Assembly: GCA_002479415.1 (NCBI GenBank)
Contig: DLMZ01000055.1
Location: 44,295 to 67,930 of the forward strand
Origin: Firmicutes bacterium UBA7523
GTDB lineage: Bacteria > Bacillota > Dethiobacteria > Dethiobacterales > Dethiobacteraceae
Reading direction: 5' to 3'
Length of the DNA: 23,636 bases
Shown one piece after another: positions 1 to 7,670 of the stretch. Position 1 is the stretch's first letter. Every line of letters begins with the position of its first letter. The translations under genes were made by a program, and so were the position numbers. Below the pieces are notes generated by a model. The model made no database searches. It was not told the origin of the DNA and saw nothing but the letters and a program-made list of their open reading frames with translations.

Positions 1-22
1 GCCGGACATTTAAATGTCCGGC
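1..22. repeat. Perfect 22-bp palindrome at the window edge
   Basis: The first 22 bases form a perfect inverted repeat, with 9-bp arms GCCGGACAT and ATGTCCGGC around a TTAA centre. A loose T-rich stretch follows up to about position 47. It could be the terminator hairpin of an unseen upstream gene or a protein-binding site. The T tract is broken, and nothing upstream is visible, so the role is left open. Confidence 0.5.
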
Positions 23-56
23 TCAATCTATTTTATCAGTATTTTTATTCTCTTCC

Positions 57-86
57 TTGCAATTAGCCATTTTCTGCGTATATAAT
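57..86 (+). promoter_or_regulatory. Candidate sigma-A promoter of leuS
   Basis: A -35 box TTGCAA (57-62) and a consensus -10 box TATAAT (81-86) are separated by 18 bp. Transcription would begin near position 93, at the foot of a small hairpin, giving a leader of only about 67 nt before the leuS start at 160. That is too short for a complete T-box leader. Confidence 0.55.
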
Positions 87-92
87 AGATAG

Positions 93-112
93 AAGGCCTG
101 CGGACAGGCCTT
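93..112 (+). promoter_or_regulatory. Short hairpin at the predicted 5' end of the leuS mRNA
   Basis: AAGGCCTG (93-100) and CAGGCCTT (105-112) pair perfectly around a CGGA tetraloop. TTTAGATTGTTTG follows, which is a weak T tract. The hairpin starts where the predicted promoter would initiate, so it may be a 5'-end stabiliser or a weak attenuator rather than the terminator of an upstream gene. Only the structure is seen; the role is inferred. Confidence 0.45.
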
Positions 113-159
113 TAGATTGTTTGAGTCATTACTATTTTACAATTATAGGGGGCAGTACG

Positions 160-2628
160 GTGGCCGAGTATAATGCGGGTATTATAGAACCAAAATGGCA
201 GAAATATTGGGAAGAAAATGACTTTTATAAAACTGATGAGAATGGGAAAAAGAAATACTATGTATTGGAAATGTTCCCTTATCCTTCAGGTAAGCTGCAT
301 ATGGGGCATATGCGTGTTTATTCCATTGGTGATGTGCTGGCAAGATTTTTGACCATGCGGGGTTACAGTGTGCTTCATCCTATGGGTTGGGATGCGTTTG
401 GGCTTCCTGCGGAAAATGCTGCCATTGAAAACAATGTTCATCCCGCTGATTGGACATATGCTAATATTGAAGCAATGAAAAAGCAGCAAAAGGCGTTGGG
501 TATCAGCTATGATTGGGACAGAGAGGTAACTACCTGTTCGCCGGACTATTATAAATGGACGCAGTGGCTTTTTTTGCTTTTTTATAAACGGGGTTTGGCT
601 TATAAAAAGAAGGCTTCGGTAAACTGGTGCAATAAATGTGCCACCGTACTGGCCAATGAGCAGGTGGAAAACGGCGGCTGCTGGCGCTGCGGAGAGGAAG
701 TAATCGTAAAGGATTTGGAGCAGTGGTTTCTGCGGATTACCGATTATGCGGAGAGGCTTCTTGAAGACTTAAAATTGTTGGACGGATGGCCGGAGCGGGT
801 ACGCATTATGCAGGAGAACTGGATAGGCAAAAGCGAAGGGGCGGAGATTGAATTTACCGTTTCCGGCAGCGGCGAAAAGATACCGGTATTTACTACCCGG
901 CCAGATACGCTTTTTGGCGTAACCTATATGGTATTGGCTGCAGAGCATCCGCTGGTGGATAAGCTAACACAGGGAACTGAGCGTGAAGCCGAGGTACGTG
1001 CATTTGTAGAAAAAACCCGTAAGCTGACCGATGTTGATCGTTCATCTACGGAAATGGAAAAGACGGGCGTATTTACCGGGGCATATTGTATTAATCCGCT
1101 TAACGGCGAGGAAGTCCCCATACTTGTCGGGAATTATGTCTTAATGGGCTACGGTACCGGTGCCGTTATGGGTGTGGCTGCCCATGACCAGCGGGACTTT
1201 GAATTCGCAAAAAAATATAATCTGCCTGTTAGAATAGTTATTACTCCCAAGGATCATTTGCTTAAAGCTGAAGAAATGGATGCTGCATATATTGATGATG
1301 GTGTGATGGTTAATTCCGCTCAGTTCGACGGCTTGGCCAATGAAGAAGGAAAGCGGGCTATTACAGCAGAACTTGAAAATAAAGGCTTCGGACGGGCAAA
1401 AATAACTTATCGCCTGCGTGACTGGTTGATTTCCCGCCAACGCTATTGGGGTGCGCCCATTCCCATTGTTTACTGTGAAAAGTGCGGTACGGTGCCGGTT
1501 GAAGAGGAAAGCCTGCCGGTGGAGCTGCCTAACGATGTGGTTTTTAAACAGGGCGGGCAGTCACCTCTGGCCTCCCACGAAGGGTTTTTACATACAGCAT
1601 GTCCGCTATGCGGCGGTTCGGCCCGGCGGGAGACAGACACAATGGATACATTTATTTGCTCATCGTGGTATTATCTCCGTTATACTGATCCTCATAATGA
1701 CAAGCAGGCATTTAACCGGGAGAAGAATGATGCCTGGGTTCCCGTGGACCAGTATATTGGCGGGATTGAGCATGCTATATTACACCTTTTATATTCCCGT
1801 TTCTTTACCAAGGTGCTCCATGATGCAGGGATGACTGAGGCTGTGGAGCCTTTCACCCGCCTGCTAGCGCAGGGAATGGTTAATAAAGATGGCGCGAAAA
1901 TGTCCAAATCCAAGGGCAATGTTGTCAGCCCCGATGAGATTATTGCCAAGTACGGCGCCGATACCGGAAGGTTGTTTATTCTCTTTGCCGCACCTCCGGA
2001 GAGAGATTTGGACTGGAGCGACCGCGGAGTAGAAGGCTGCTACCGCTTCTTAAAGCGTGTTTGGCGCTTGGTTGACCGCTACGCCGATGTGGCAACGCAA
2101 AAGGGAGAGATAGGCAACATTGAAGGGGCGGAACAGGAATTGCGCCGGGCTATTCACGGTGCCTTGAAAAAGGTGACTGAGGATATTGAGGAGCGGTTTA
2201 ATTTTAATACCGCCATATCTGCGGTGATGGAAGCAGTTAATGCCGCTTATATTTATATGAATGAAAAGGAAGACAATATTCACGCCGGTGTTATGGCAGA
2301 GGCGCTCAATATTTTAGTGTTAATGCTTGCTCCCTTTGCGCCGCATCTCGGTGAAGAAATGTGGCAGCGTCTGGGCAATGCCGACAGTGTCCATCATCAA
2401 CCTTGGCCGTTATACGACTCGTCTGCATTGCAGCTAGCCGAGGTGGAGATTGTGATACAGGTGAACGGCAAGCTTCGTGGCCGTCTCACAATTTCAGCCG
2501 GGTTAAGCAGCGAGGAAATGCAGGCAATGGCTATGAGCGACTCGCGTATTGCTGAACTTATTGAGGGGAAGCAGATTGTAAAAGCTATTGCCGTTCCGGG
2601 CAAGCTGGTTAATTTGGTTGTTCGTTGA
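160..2628 (+). CDS. leuS: Leucyl-tRNA synthetase
   Basis: Cytoplasmic class I aminoacyl-tRNA synthetase that charges tRNA-Leu with leucine using ATP. The 822-residue length fits bacterial LeuRS. The HIGH motif is HMGH (residues 47-50) and the KMSKS loop is KMSKS (580-584). Cysteine pairs in CNKC/CWRC and CEKC/CPLC suggest zinc-binding inserts. The CP1 editing domain shows TTRPDTLFG and the AAHDQRD loop, with the tRNA-editing aspartate at D343; the usual VPAHD reads VAAHD. The reading frame is open from a TTG at 121, but the GTG at 160 is preferred: GGGGG sits just upstream and translation then begins MAEYNAGIIEPKWQKYW, the normal LeuRS N terminus. It appears monocistronic, ending near the hairpin before comEA. 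Confidence 0.97.
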   Translation: MAEYNAGIIEPKWQKYWEENDFYKTDENGKKKYYVLEMFPYPSGKLHMGHMRVYSIGDVLARFLTMRGYSVLHPMGWDAFGLPAENAAIENNVHPADWTYANIEAMKKQQKALGISYDWDREVTTCSPDYYKWTQWLFLLFYKRGLAYKKKASVNWCNKCATVLANEQVENGGCWRCGEEVIVKDLEQWFLRITDYAERLLEDLKLLDGWPERVRIMQENWIGKSEGAEIEFTVSGSGEKIPVFTTRPDTLFGVTYMVLAAEHPLVDKLTQGTEREAEVRAFVEKTRKLTDVDRSSTEMEKTGVFTGAYCINPLNGEEVPILVGNYVLMGYGTGAVMGVAAHDQRDFEFAKKYNLPVRIVITPKDHLLKAEEMDAAYIDDGVMVNSAQFDGLANEEGKRAITAELENKGFGRAKITYRLRDWLISRQRYWGAPIPIVYCEKCGTVPVEEESLPVELPNDVVFKQGGQSPLASHEGFLHTACPLCGGSARRETDTMDTFICSSWYYLRYTDPHNDKQAFNREKNDAWVPVDQYIGGIEHAILHLLYSRFFTKVLHDAGMTEAVEPFTRLLAQGMVNKDGAKMSKSKGNVVSPDEIIAKYGADTGRLFILFAAPPERDLDWSDRGVEGCYRFLKRVWRLVDRYADVATQKGEIGNIEGAEQELRRAIHGALKKVTEDIEERFNFNTAISAVMEAVNAAYIYMNEKEDNIHAGVMAEALNILVLMLAPFAPHLGEEMWQRLGNADSVHHQPWPLYDSSALQLAEVEIVIQVNGKLRGRLTISAGLSSEEMQAMAMSDSRIAELIEGKQIVKAIAVPGKLVNLVVR

Positions 2629-2654
2629 TATTATAGGAAAAATTAACATATAAA
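2625..2654 (+). promoter_or_regulatory. Possible promoter for comEA inside the leuS tail
   Basis: TTGATA (2625-2630) and TATAAA (2649-2654) are spaced by 18 bp. Initiation near 2661 would leave out the first bases of the hairpin arm at 2657-2669, weakening the stem that pairs with the comEA ribosome binding site. The match is moderate and the region is AT-rich, so this is tentative. Confidence 0.3.
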
Positions 2655-2656
2655 AG

Positions 2657-2726
2657 CCTCCAGGCAGGAATTAGGGAGTTATCTGGCGAAAGCTCCCCAG
2701 GGAAATCTTGTCTGGAGGGTTTTTTT
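2657..2726. terminator. Intrinsic terminator of leuS whose 3' arm carries the comEA ribosome binding site
   Basis: CCTCCAGGCAGGA (2657-2669) pairs with TCTTGTCTGGAGG (2706-2718) over 13 positions, including two G-U pairs, and is followed by seven Ts (2720-2726). Inside the loop, GGGAG and CTCCC can form a smaller helix. GGAGGG at the end of the 3' arm is the Shine-Dalgarno of comEA, whose ATG follows the T run directly. Read leftward, the same hairpin is followed by CTTTTATATG, so it could also stop transcription coming from the ger operon. Confidence 0.75.
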
Positions 2727-3296
2727 ATGCTGCAAATTAGCCGACGGGAAGAAATAGGCGCTTTTATCTTGGCTGTACTATTGACTCTTGGCTTGTTGTT
2801 CAAATATGTTATCCTGCCTCGTCCGGCGCCGGAAATCATTATTGAAAGTATTGAGGAAAAGTCAGTTGCTGAAAATGAAGTTATGGCGGAAATCGTTGTC
2901 CATGTTTCCGGTGCGGTTCGTCGTCCCGGCGTGTATGCTTTAAAAGAAGGGGCTCGTGTAGTGGATGCGGTGGAGGCGGCAGGGGGAGTTACGCCGGAAG
3001 GAAACGTTGACGCTCTTAATTTGGCGGAGCGGCTCTATGACGGCAGGAAAGTAACTGTACCCTACATATCGCCTCAAGGAGAAACAAGCCAGTCAACAGA
3101 CGGTCGGGTTAATATAAATGAGTCGTCCTCCGCCGAGCTTGAAAAGCTGCCTGGTATCGGGCCGGCTAAAGCAGCGGCTATCGTTTCCTATCGGGAAGCA
3201 AACGGGCATTTCCGCAGCATTGACGACTTAGTCGCGGTGAGCGGCATCGGCTCCAAGACTGTAGAGGCGTTGCGTGACTATATAACTTTGTACTAA
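2727..3296 (+). CDS. comEA: ComEA-type DNA-binding protein of the competence machinery
   Basis: A 189-residue membrane-anchored DNA receptor for natural transformation that binds incoming double-stranded DNA outside the membrane. One N-terminal membrane segment (about residues 13-31) is followed by an SLBB-type domain starting near VVHVSGAVRRPGVY (about 55-110). The C terminus is a helix-hairpin-helix pair (about 127-189) with LPGIGPAKAAAIV and VSGIGSKTVEAL. This is the normal ComEA order and length. The ATG is preceded by GGAGGG and seven Ts, so the ribosome binding site lies in a terminator stem. comEC is not adjacent but 8.5 kb downstream. The TAA stop overlaps the stop codon of the convergent small ger gene. 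Confidence 0.92.
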   Translation: MLQISRREEIGAFILAVLLTLGLLFKYVILPRPAPEIIIESIEEKSVAENEVMAEIVVHVSGAVRRPGVYALKEGARVVDAVEAAGGVTPEGNVDALNLAERLYDGRKVTVPYISPQGETSQSTDGRVNINESSSAELEKLPGIGPAKAAAIVSYREANGHFRSIDDLVAVSGIGSKTVEALRDYITLY

Positions 3297-3499
3297 CTGC
3301 GTAAGCGGAAGATGGCATTAATAAAGTGGGTGGGGTTTGGCACCTCTATGCCGGTGACAATGGCATAGGAAATATATGAGCCCAGCAGCCAGAGAGAAAT
3401 AAAGACGGCTAGCTCGCGCCACATTTTTTTCATTACCAACCGTGGTGCCTCTATTGCTAGGACCGATAATAAGCCCATGATTAACAGGATTAAAAACAA
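3293..3499 (-). CDS. Small two-helix membrane protein, candidate germinant receptor D subunit
   Basis: 68 residues starting at a TTG (3499-3497), preceded by GAGGTGA with 6-nt spacing. Translation gives two hydrophobic segments (about residues 1-18 and 27-48) with a basic link (RLVMKKMWRE). It lies 19 bp after gerAC in the same direction, as the last gene of the gerA-type operon. Some Bacillus germinant-receptor operons encode, or lie beside, a D subunit: a two-helix membrane protein of similar size that tunes receptor function. Size, topology and position fit, but I recognise no family motif, so the function is inferred from context. A wider alternative frame from 3509 lacks a matching ribosome binding site. 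The TAG stop overlaps the comEA TAA on the other strand. Confidence 0.7.
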   Translation of the reverse strand: MFLILLIMGLLSVLAIEAPRLVMKKMWRELAVFISLWLLGSYISYAIVTGIEVPNPTHFINAIFRLRS

Positions 3500-3518
3500 A
3501 TATTATCACCTCGTTGGC

Positions 3519-4757
3519 TTAATGTTCCGGAATGGGCTTTGCTAGCTGGCCGGTACGCCGGATATTGGCTTCCACATGGACTTGAAAAGTTAAATCACTA
3601 AATATTTCCGGCCATTGCTTCTTGATTTTTTTGAACTTCTTAGGATCCTTGCGGTAAATACTATTGCCGAAGCCAACTAAATCGCTTTCCAGCTCCTGCA
3701 TTTTCTGCAGTGAGCCTTCAATTTCTTTCTTTACGACTGCGGACAGCGCACTGTTAAGCTTTTCAGACATCTCCGTTGCAGATAGATCGCTTAATGAGGG
3801 CTGGTGATAAATATTACCCTCTGTTTTGACATCTATCAGAAAGGAAATGTTGTCATTTTTTATCACGGGAGTTATTCTTGTTTGCGAATGGGTAATGTAC
3901 ACGGATACAAACTCCGAGGGCTTCAGGGGGTCGGAAATTGCAAGTGTGGTATGGCGGACATCACCGTTTAGCCAGAGCAGCCCGCGCGTTTCGGTTTTAT
4001 CGAGATAACCAGCCAGCTTGTCGCCGCGAAAAGCGGCGGTGCCGGAGAGGTAAAGGATTTTGGCAGTATTTGTAGCGTTATTGCCTTCCGCCGCTGCGCC
4101 ATTGTTTTGTGTGGCAAATTCAGCCGGTTTTTGGCGAGGTACAGCATTTATTACCGCCGCAAACGCATCTTGCCCAGGCTTGCTTAAACTTCGCATAATC
4201 TTGAAAAATTCAATGGGGTCTGATTCCGATGATTCATCTGCTTGCGCTATCATCCCCAGTATTTCTTCACTCAGTCCCGTTTCCAGTTGTTCCCGCTGGG
4301 CAAGAATTTCATGAGCGGCGCCGGGAACAATCAAGAGAAAATTTGTTAAGCGAAGTTCATTGTCTCGGAGGACAAAATCCATTGCCGGGTAGATGCCTTG
4401 ACGGGCGGCTTCTTCACCCATGAGAACAAATTCATTATGTGCCAGGAATATACGACGGGAAAGAAAGAAGGTTATGTTTTGCAGAGCCAGGTCTATTGTG
4501 GCGCCTGTTGCGCTGAAAATCCTATCAGGTGATTCGCTGTCGCCTCCTCCTGCACTTTCACTGCTGCCTGCGATACCACCTGGACGCACTACATGTATTG
4601 TGACAAGGTAGGGAGAGCGTTCTCCTTCCACATAATCTACGGCAATAGCGCGTATCAGGGCCATTTCTTCGATTTCCGAGTGGTCCCAACAGCCGGGAAT
4701 TACGGAAAGGGAGGCTATAAAAAAGCAAATTAGAACAAGTTGCCAGCATTTAAACAC
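3519..4757 (-). CDS. gerAC: Ger(x)C family spore germination lipoprotein
   Basis: The lipoprotein C subunit of a GerA-type germinant receptor, expected on the outer face of the spore inner membrane. From the GTG at 4757 it has 412 residues: a signal peptide, a lipobox SVIPGC with the lipidated cysteine at position 23, and the family hallmark CWDHSEIEE right after it. The C-terminal region, including LQKMQELESDLVGFGNSIY and DPKKFKKIKKQWPEIF, matches the usual Ger(x)C end. The frame is open further up to a GTG at 4799. I chose 4757 because AGGAGGA (4766-4772) stands 8 nt before it and the signal peptide then begins at a normal place. The start overlaps the gerAB stop by 8 bp, suggesting translational coupling. 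Confidence 0.93.
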   Translation of the reverse strand: MFKCWQLVLICFFIASLSVIPGCWDHSEIEEMALIRAIAVDYVEGERSPYLVTIHVVRPGGIAGSSESAGGGDSESPDRIFSATGATIDLALQNITFFLSRRIFLAHNEFVLMGEEAARQGIYPAMDFVLRDNELRLTNFLLIVPGAAHEILAQREQLETGLSEEILGMIAQADESSESDPIEFFKIMRSLSKPGQDAFAAVINAVPRQKPAEFATQNNGAAAEGNNATNTAKILYLSGTAAFRGDKLAGYLDKTETRGLLWLNGDVRHTTLAISDPLKPSEFVSVYITHSQTRITPVIKNDNISFLIDVKTEGNIYHQPSLSDLSATEMSEKLNSALSAVVKKEIEGSLQKMQELESDLVGFGNSIYRKDPKKFKKIKKQWPEIFSDLTFQVHVEANIRRTGQLAKPIPEH

Positions 4758-5874
4758 CGTCTTTGTCCTCCTGAAATGAGTGGCCGAAAACTTTTTCACG
4801 GACTATAGCTACAATTAACAGCAGTAAGGGGAGCCCGAGGGAAAAAAGGGAAATACTATAGAGAGGCCAGCTGTTTGTCAAAAAGTCAACTAATTCCACA
4901 ACATCCTTAAACAATAAAATGCTAAGAGATGCAATGATAATACCCAGGGGCAGCACTGCCGGTCGGTATTCCCGCAGATTAAAAATCTGCCCGATGCCCA
5001 TTGCCGCACAATAATAAAAAACAGATGTTTTAATAAATACGCTTGACACCCAGGTTGCTACCACGATAACTTCGAAGCGTGTCAGTATTTTGCCGAGATT
5101 AATCGTTCGGACAAGCAGATTAAAAGGAAACCGGAAACTTGCAGTCATTTCCGGACCAAAGATTGCCAGTGTTCCCGCTATGCCCAGCGTCAGAAACAAG
5201 GCGGAGCAAATAACTGCCGTACTGCCGCAGGCAAAAGCTCTTTTGGGACGGGTCATAAAGGGCAGGATAACAGCAAGGGCAATTATTTGACCATGCCAGG
5301 AGGCAGGCACGGCTGCTGCTGCAAATACAGGTGTAATGCCGTCTGTCAAAAAAGGCAGCAAGTTAATGAGCTGCCAGTTGTTGAAGGTGAGCGTTATCAC
5401 CAGCAAAAAGAACGATATAAAAAGGATGATAATAAATTCATTCATACGAGCTATAACCTCAAGGCCTCTTATTACTGCCAGCGCAGATAAGGCAATTATG
5501 CTGATGGCAAAAAAAGAAAGGGGCGTTAATACCATGATTGCGGTGGTCATAAAGTCACCGAATTCCCGTACTACTATGGCGGCAATGTGCAAAAAAAACC
5601 AAACATAAGCCAGCGAGGCCAGCTTGCCGGGATATTTGCCGAGAATCGATTCCATATATTGATAGATTGTTTTGTCCGGAAATTTATTGCCCAGTTTAAT
5701 AGCCAGATACAATGTAACGATTCCGAATAAAGAGCCTATGAAAGCTGCCAGCCAAGCATCATGTCCTGCCTTGTCGGCGGTGACTGCCGGGACAATAAGG
5801 ATTGCGGTTGCAATAATTGTGATAAATATCAGTTCTACGACCTGGCGTGGGGAGATTTTGCCTTTTTCCAGCAT
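4750..5874 (-). CDS. gerAB: GerAB-type spore germination permease
   Basis: The B subunit of a germinant receptor: an integral membrane protein of the APC transporter superfamily, which in studied receptors binds the germinant. It has 374 residues, starting MLEKGKISPRQVVELIFITI, the typical Spore_permease opening, with about ten hydrophobic segments across the whole length and almost no soluble part. The ATG at 5874 is preceded by GGAGG with 9-nt spacing; this site lies within the last codons of gerAA, only 3 bp away. The germinant (amino acid, nucleoside or sugar) cannot be told from the sequence. The gene name denotes the family, not proven orthology to the B. subtilis L-alanine receptor. 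Confidence 0.93.
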   Translation of the reverse strand: MLEKGKISPRQVVELIFITIIATAILIVPAVTADKAGHDAWLAAFIGSLFGIVTLYLAIKLGNKFPDKTIYQYMESILGKYPGKLASLAYVWFFLHIAAIVVREFGDFMTTAIMVLTPLSFFAISIIALSALAVIRGLEVIARMNEFIIILFISFFLLVITLTFNNWQLINLLPFLTDGITPVFAAAAVPASWHGQIIALAVILPFMTRPKRAFACGSTAVICSALFLTLGIAGTLAIFGPEMTASFRFPFNLLVRTINLGKILTRFEVIVVATWVSSVFIKTSVFYYCAAMGIGQIFNLREYRPAVLPLGIIIASLSILLFKDVVELVDFLTNSWPLYSISLFSLGLPLLLLIVAIVREKVFGHSFQEDKDGV

Positions 5875-5877
5875 GGC

Positions 5878-7512
5878 TTATTCCTCCGTATTTTCGTGAG
5901 TTAATTCCCTCTCAGCGGCGGGAGCCGCCTCAGGCGGGCTAATTCCAGGCTGACGTTGTTTGTTTTTAACGGCCAGCAGTGAAGGACGGCGCAGCATAAA
6001 CCTCCAGTGCGGTCGGACAAACGATTCCGCCATGTCCCCGGCAGAGCCGTGTACAAGCGGGGAGAGGTAAGGCACGCCGAAGGACTGCAGGCTGCAAAGG
6101 TGAATGAGGATAAATACAAGTCCCCAGAGTACGCCGTAAAGTCCCATAATGGCGCCGAGAATAATTAAGGGGAAGCGCAGCAAGCGTAAGGCGATGGAAG
6201 CGTTAAATGCAGGAATAGCAAACGTTGAGATGGCTGTAGTTGCTACTACAATTACCATGGCAGGGGAAACAATGCCGGCGCGGATGGCGGCGTCGCCGAT
6301 AACCAGCCCGCCGACAATGCTAATAGCTTGACCCACAGTTTTAGGCAGCTTTGTCCCTGCTTCACGCAGTATCTCGAATGTAGTTTCCATAATTAGTGCT
6401 TCTCCCACAGCCGGCAGAGGAATACCCTCTCTCGCGGCTGCCACACTAAGCAGCAGTGCGGTGGGCAGCATTTCTTGGTGAAAGGTCGTTACCGCCACGT
6501 AAACGGCAGGCAGCATCAAGGCGATATTTAAAAGGAAAAGGCGAAGAAGCCGTAGGAAAGTGCCAATATAGGGGCGCTCGTAGTAATCCTCGGCTGCCTG
6601 CAGGAATTGAAAAAAGTTCGTCGGGACTATCAGGACAAAGGGCGTGTTGTTGACGATGATAACAACTCTGCCGTCCAGGGCGGCAGCTGCCGCTTTATCC
6701 GCCCGCTCGGTATGCTCGATTTGCGGGAAGAAGGAATAGGGGTTGTCTTCGATGAATTCCTCTATATAGCTGGAATCAAGGATACTGTCGGTGTCAATCG
6801 AGGCAATTCTTCTGCGCACCTCCTGCAGCAAGTGTTCATTGGCGATAGAGTGGATGTAGGCAATAACAACTTCTGTTTGCGTATAACGCCCGACAAAAAA
6901 GCTTTCCAGGCGTAGGTCGGGATGGCTGATGCGGCGGCGCAGCATAGAGGTGTTTGTCCGCAGCGTTTCGGTAAAGCCCTCCCGCGGACCGCGGACGGCC
7001 GCTTCAGTTTCAGGCTCCTGCACGGCTCTCTGAGCGAAGGAGCGTGTGCCGTATACAAGGATTTTGTTTTCGCCCCCGATAAGCAGAGCGGTATCCCCGC
7101 CTAACACCAAGGAGATAGCCTGGTCGATATCGGGGACAACAGCGATTTCACTGCCGCTGGTAATATGTTCTTGTAAGAGCGACAGGGCGTTTTGCGGGGT
7201 TAGCTTGTGAGCAAAATTGCTGATAATATCCGACTGAGCGGGACGGATAATATTGTCGTTAATTGTTTGCTTATCAGCCATCCCATCAATATATAAAACT
7301 GCGAAATGCACTTTATTGTTGCTGCTGGAGAATTGGCGGATAACCACATCATTGGTATCGTAGCCAAGCTTTTCTTTAATATAATCAACTCTTTGTGATA
7401 AGCTGCTTATGTTGCTTTGCTTTTCTTTAGTTTGCGGATGCTTTTCTTGTTCTTGCTTTTTTGTTTTTGTTTTGGGAAGTAATTTTTTGAGTATTGAAAA
7501 AGCGTTTTTCAT
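5878..7512 (-). CDS. gerAA: GerAA-type spore germination protein
   Basis: The A subunit of the germinant receptor, 544 residues. A Lys/Gln-rich stretch (about residues 9-35) leads into a soluble N-terminal region (about 40-290) with SGSEIAVVPDIDQAISLVLGG and RGPREGFTETLRTNTSMLRRR. Membrane segments follow (about 300-470), including PAVGEALIMETTFEILREAG and GGLVIGDAAIRAGIVSPAMV, both GerA-family signatures. The tail is soluble and rich in Pro, Ala and Glu. The ATG is preceded by GGAGG with 5-nt spacing. It is the first gene of the A-B-C-small-gene operon. Operons of this kind are normally transcribed in the forespore by sigma-G, but I could not find a convincing sigma-G promoter in the 158 bp upstream. 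Confidence 0.95.
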   Translation of the reverse strand: MKNAFSILKKLLPKTKTKKQEQEKHPQTKEKQSNISSLSQRVDYIKEKLGYDTNDVVIRQFSSSNNKVHFAVLYIDGMADKQTINDNIIRPAQSDIISNFAHKLTPQNALSLLQEHITSGSEIAVVPDIDQAISLVLGGDTALLIGGENKILVYGTRSFAQRAVQEPETEAAVRGPREGFTETLRTNTSMLRRRISHPDLRLESFFVGRYTQTEVVIAYIHSIANEHLLQEVRRRIASIDTDSILDSSYIEEFIEDNPYSFFPQIEHTERADKAAAAALDGRVVIIVNNTPFVLIVPTNFFQFLQAAEDYYERPYIGTFLRLLRLFLLNIALMLPAVYVAVTTFHQEMLPTALLLSVAAAREGIPLPAVGEALIMETTFEILREAGTKLPKTVGQAISIVGGLVIGDAAIRAGIVSPAMVIVVATTAISTFAIPAFNASIALRLLRFPLIILGAIMGLYGVLWGLVFILIHLCSLQSFGVPYLSPLVHGSAGDMAESFVRPHWRFMLRRPSLLAVKNKQRQPGISPPEAAPAAERELTHENTEE

Positions 7513-7670
7513 ATGCGCCTCCGCAAAGAAATTTCAGCAATTAATTAAAATATTTGCATAAAGAACAAAAAATATTCCAATGTGGCAATCATAGCTATTA
7601 ATAGTATTTAATATTTGGGGAGGATTTACGGCTGAATGAAAGAACTTTAAAAGAAACGGGAGGGATTATT
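7513..7670. promoter_or_regulatory. Divergent intergenic region between gerAA and the UPF0182 gene
   Basis: A 158-bp AT-rich spacer that must hold promoters for both the leftward ger operon and the rightward UPF0182 gene. Leftward, GAATA is present at a plausible -35 position, but no good CATnnTA-like box follows at 17-18 bp. Rightward, several TATTTA/TAATAT stretches are present but none has a strong -35 partner. A second GGGGAGG (7617-7623) has no useful start after it. No specific site is called. Confidence 0.35.

Noticed and set aside
1..160. T-box riboswitch upstream of leuS
   Set aside because: Neither the conserved T-box sequence nor enough leader length is present between the predicted promoter and the start codon.
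1141..1440. 99-codon antisense frame within leuS
   Set aside because: Antisense to a strongly conserved gene, with no independent support.
1451..1834. 127-codon frame within leuS on the same strand
   Set aside because: Shadow of leuS in another frame; no ribosome binding site and no recognisable domain.
3346..3368. CTATGCC/GGCATAG inverted repeat inside the small ger gene
   Set aside because: Only 7-bp arms with no T tract on either side; it lies within coding sequence and does not fit a terminator.
4758..4799. Longer gerAC beginning at the GTG at 4799
   Set aside because: It would add 14 polar and basic residues before the signal peptide, and the AGGAGG site clearly serves the GTG at 4757.
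7513..7670. Sigma-G promoter for the ger operon
   Set aside because: A GAATA-like -35 is present, but no matching -10 box stands at 17-18 bp, so no specific site is claimed.
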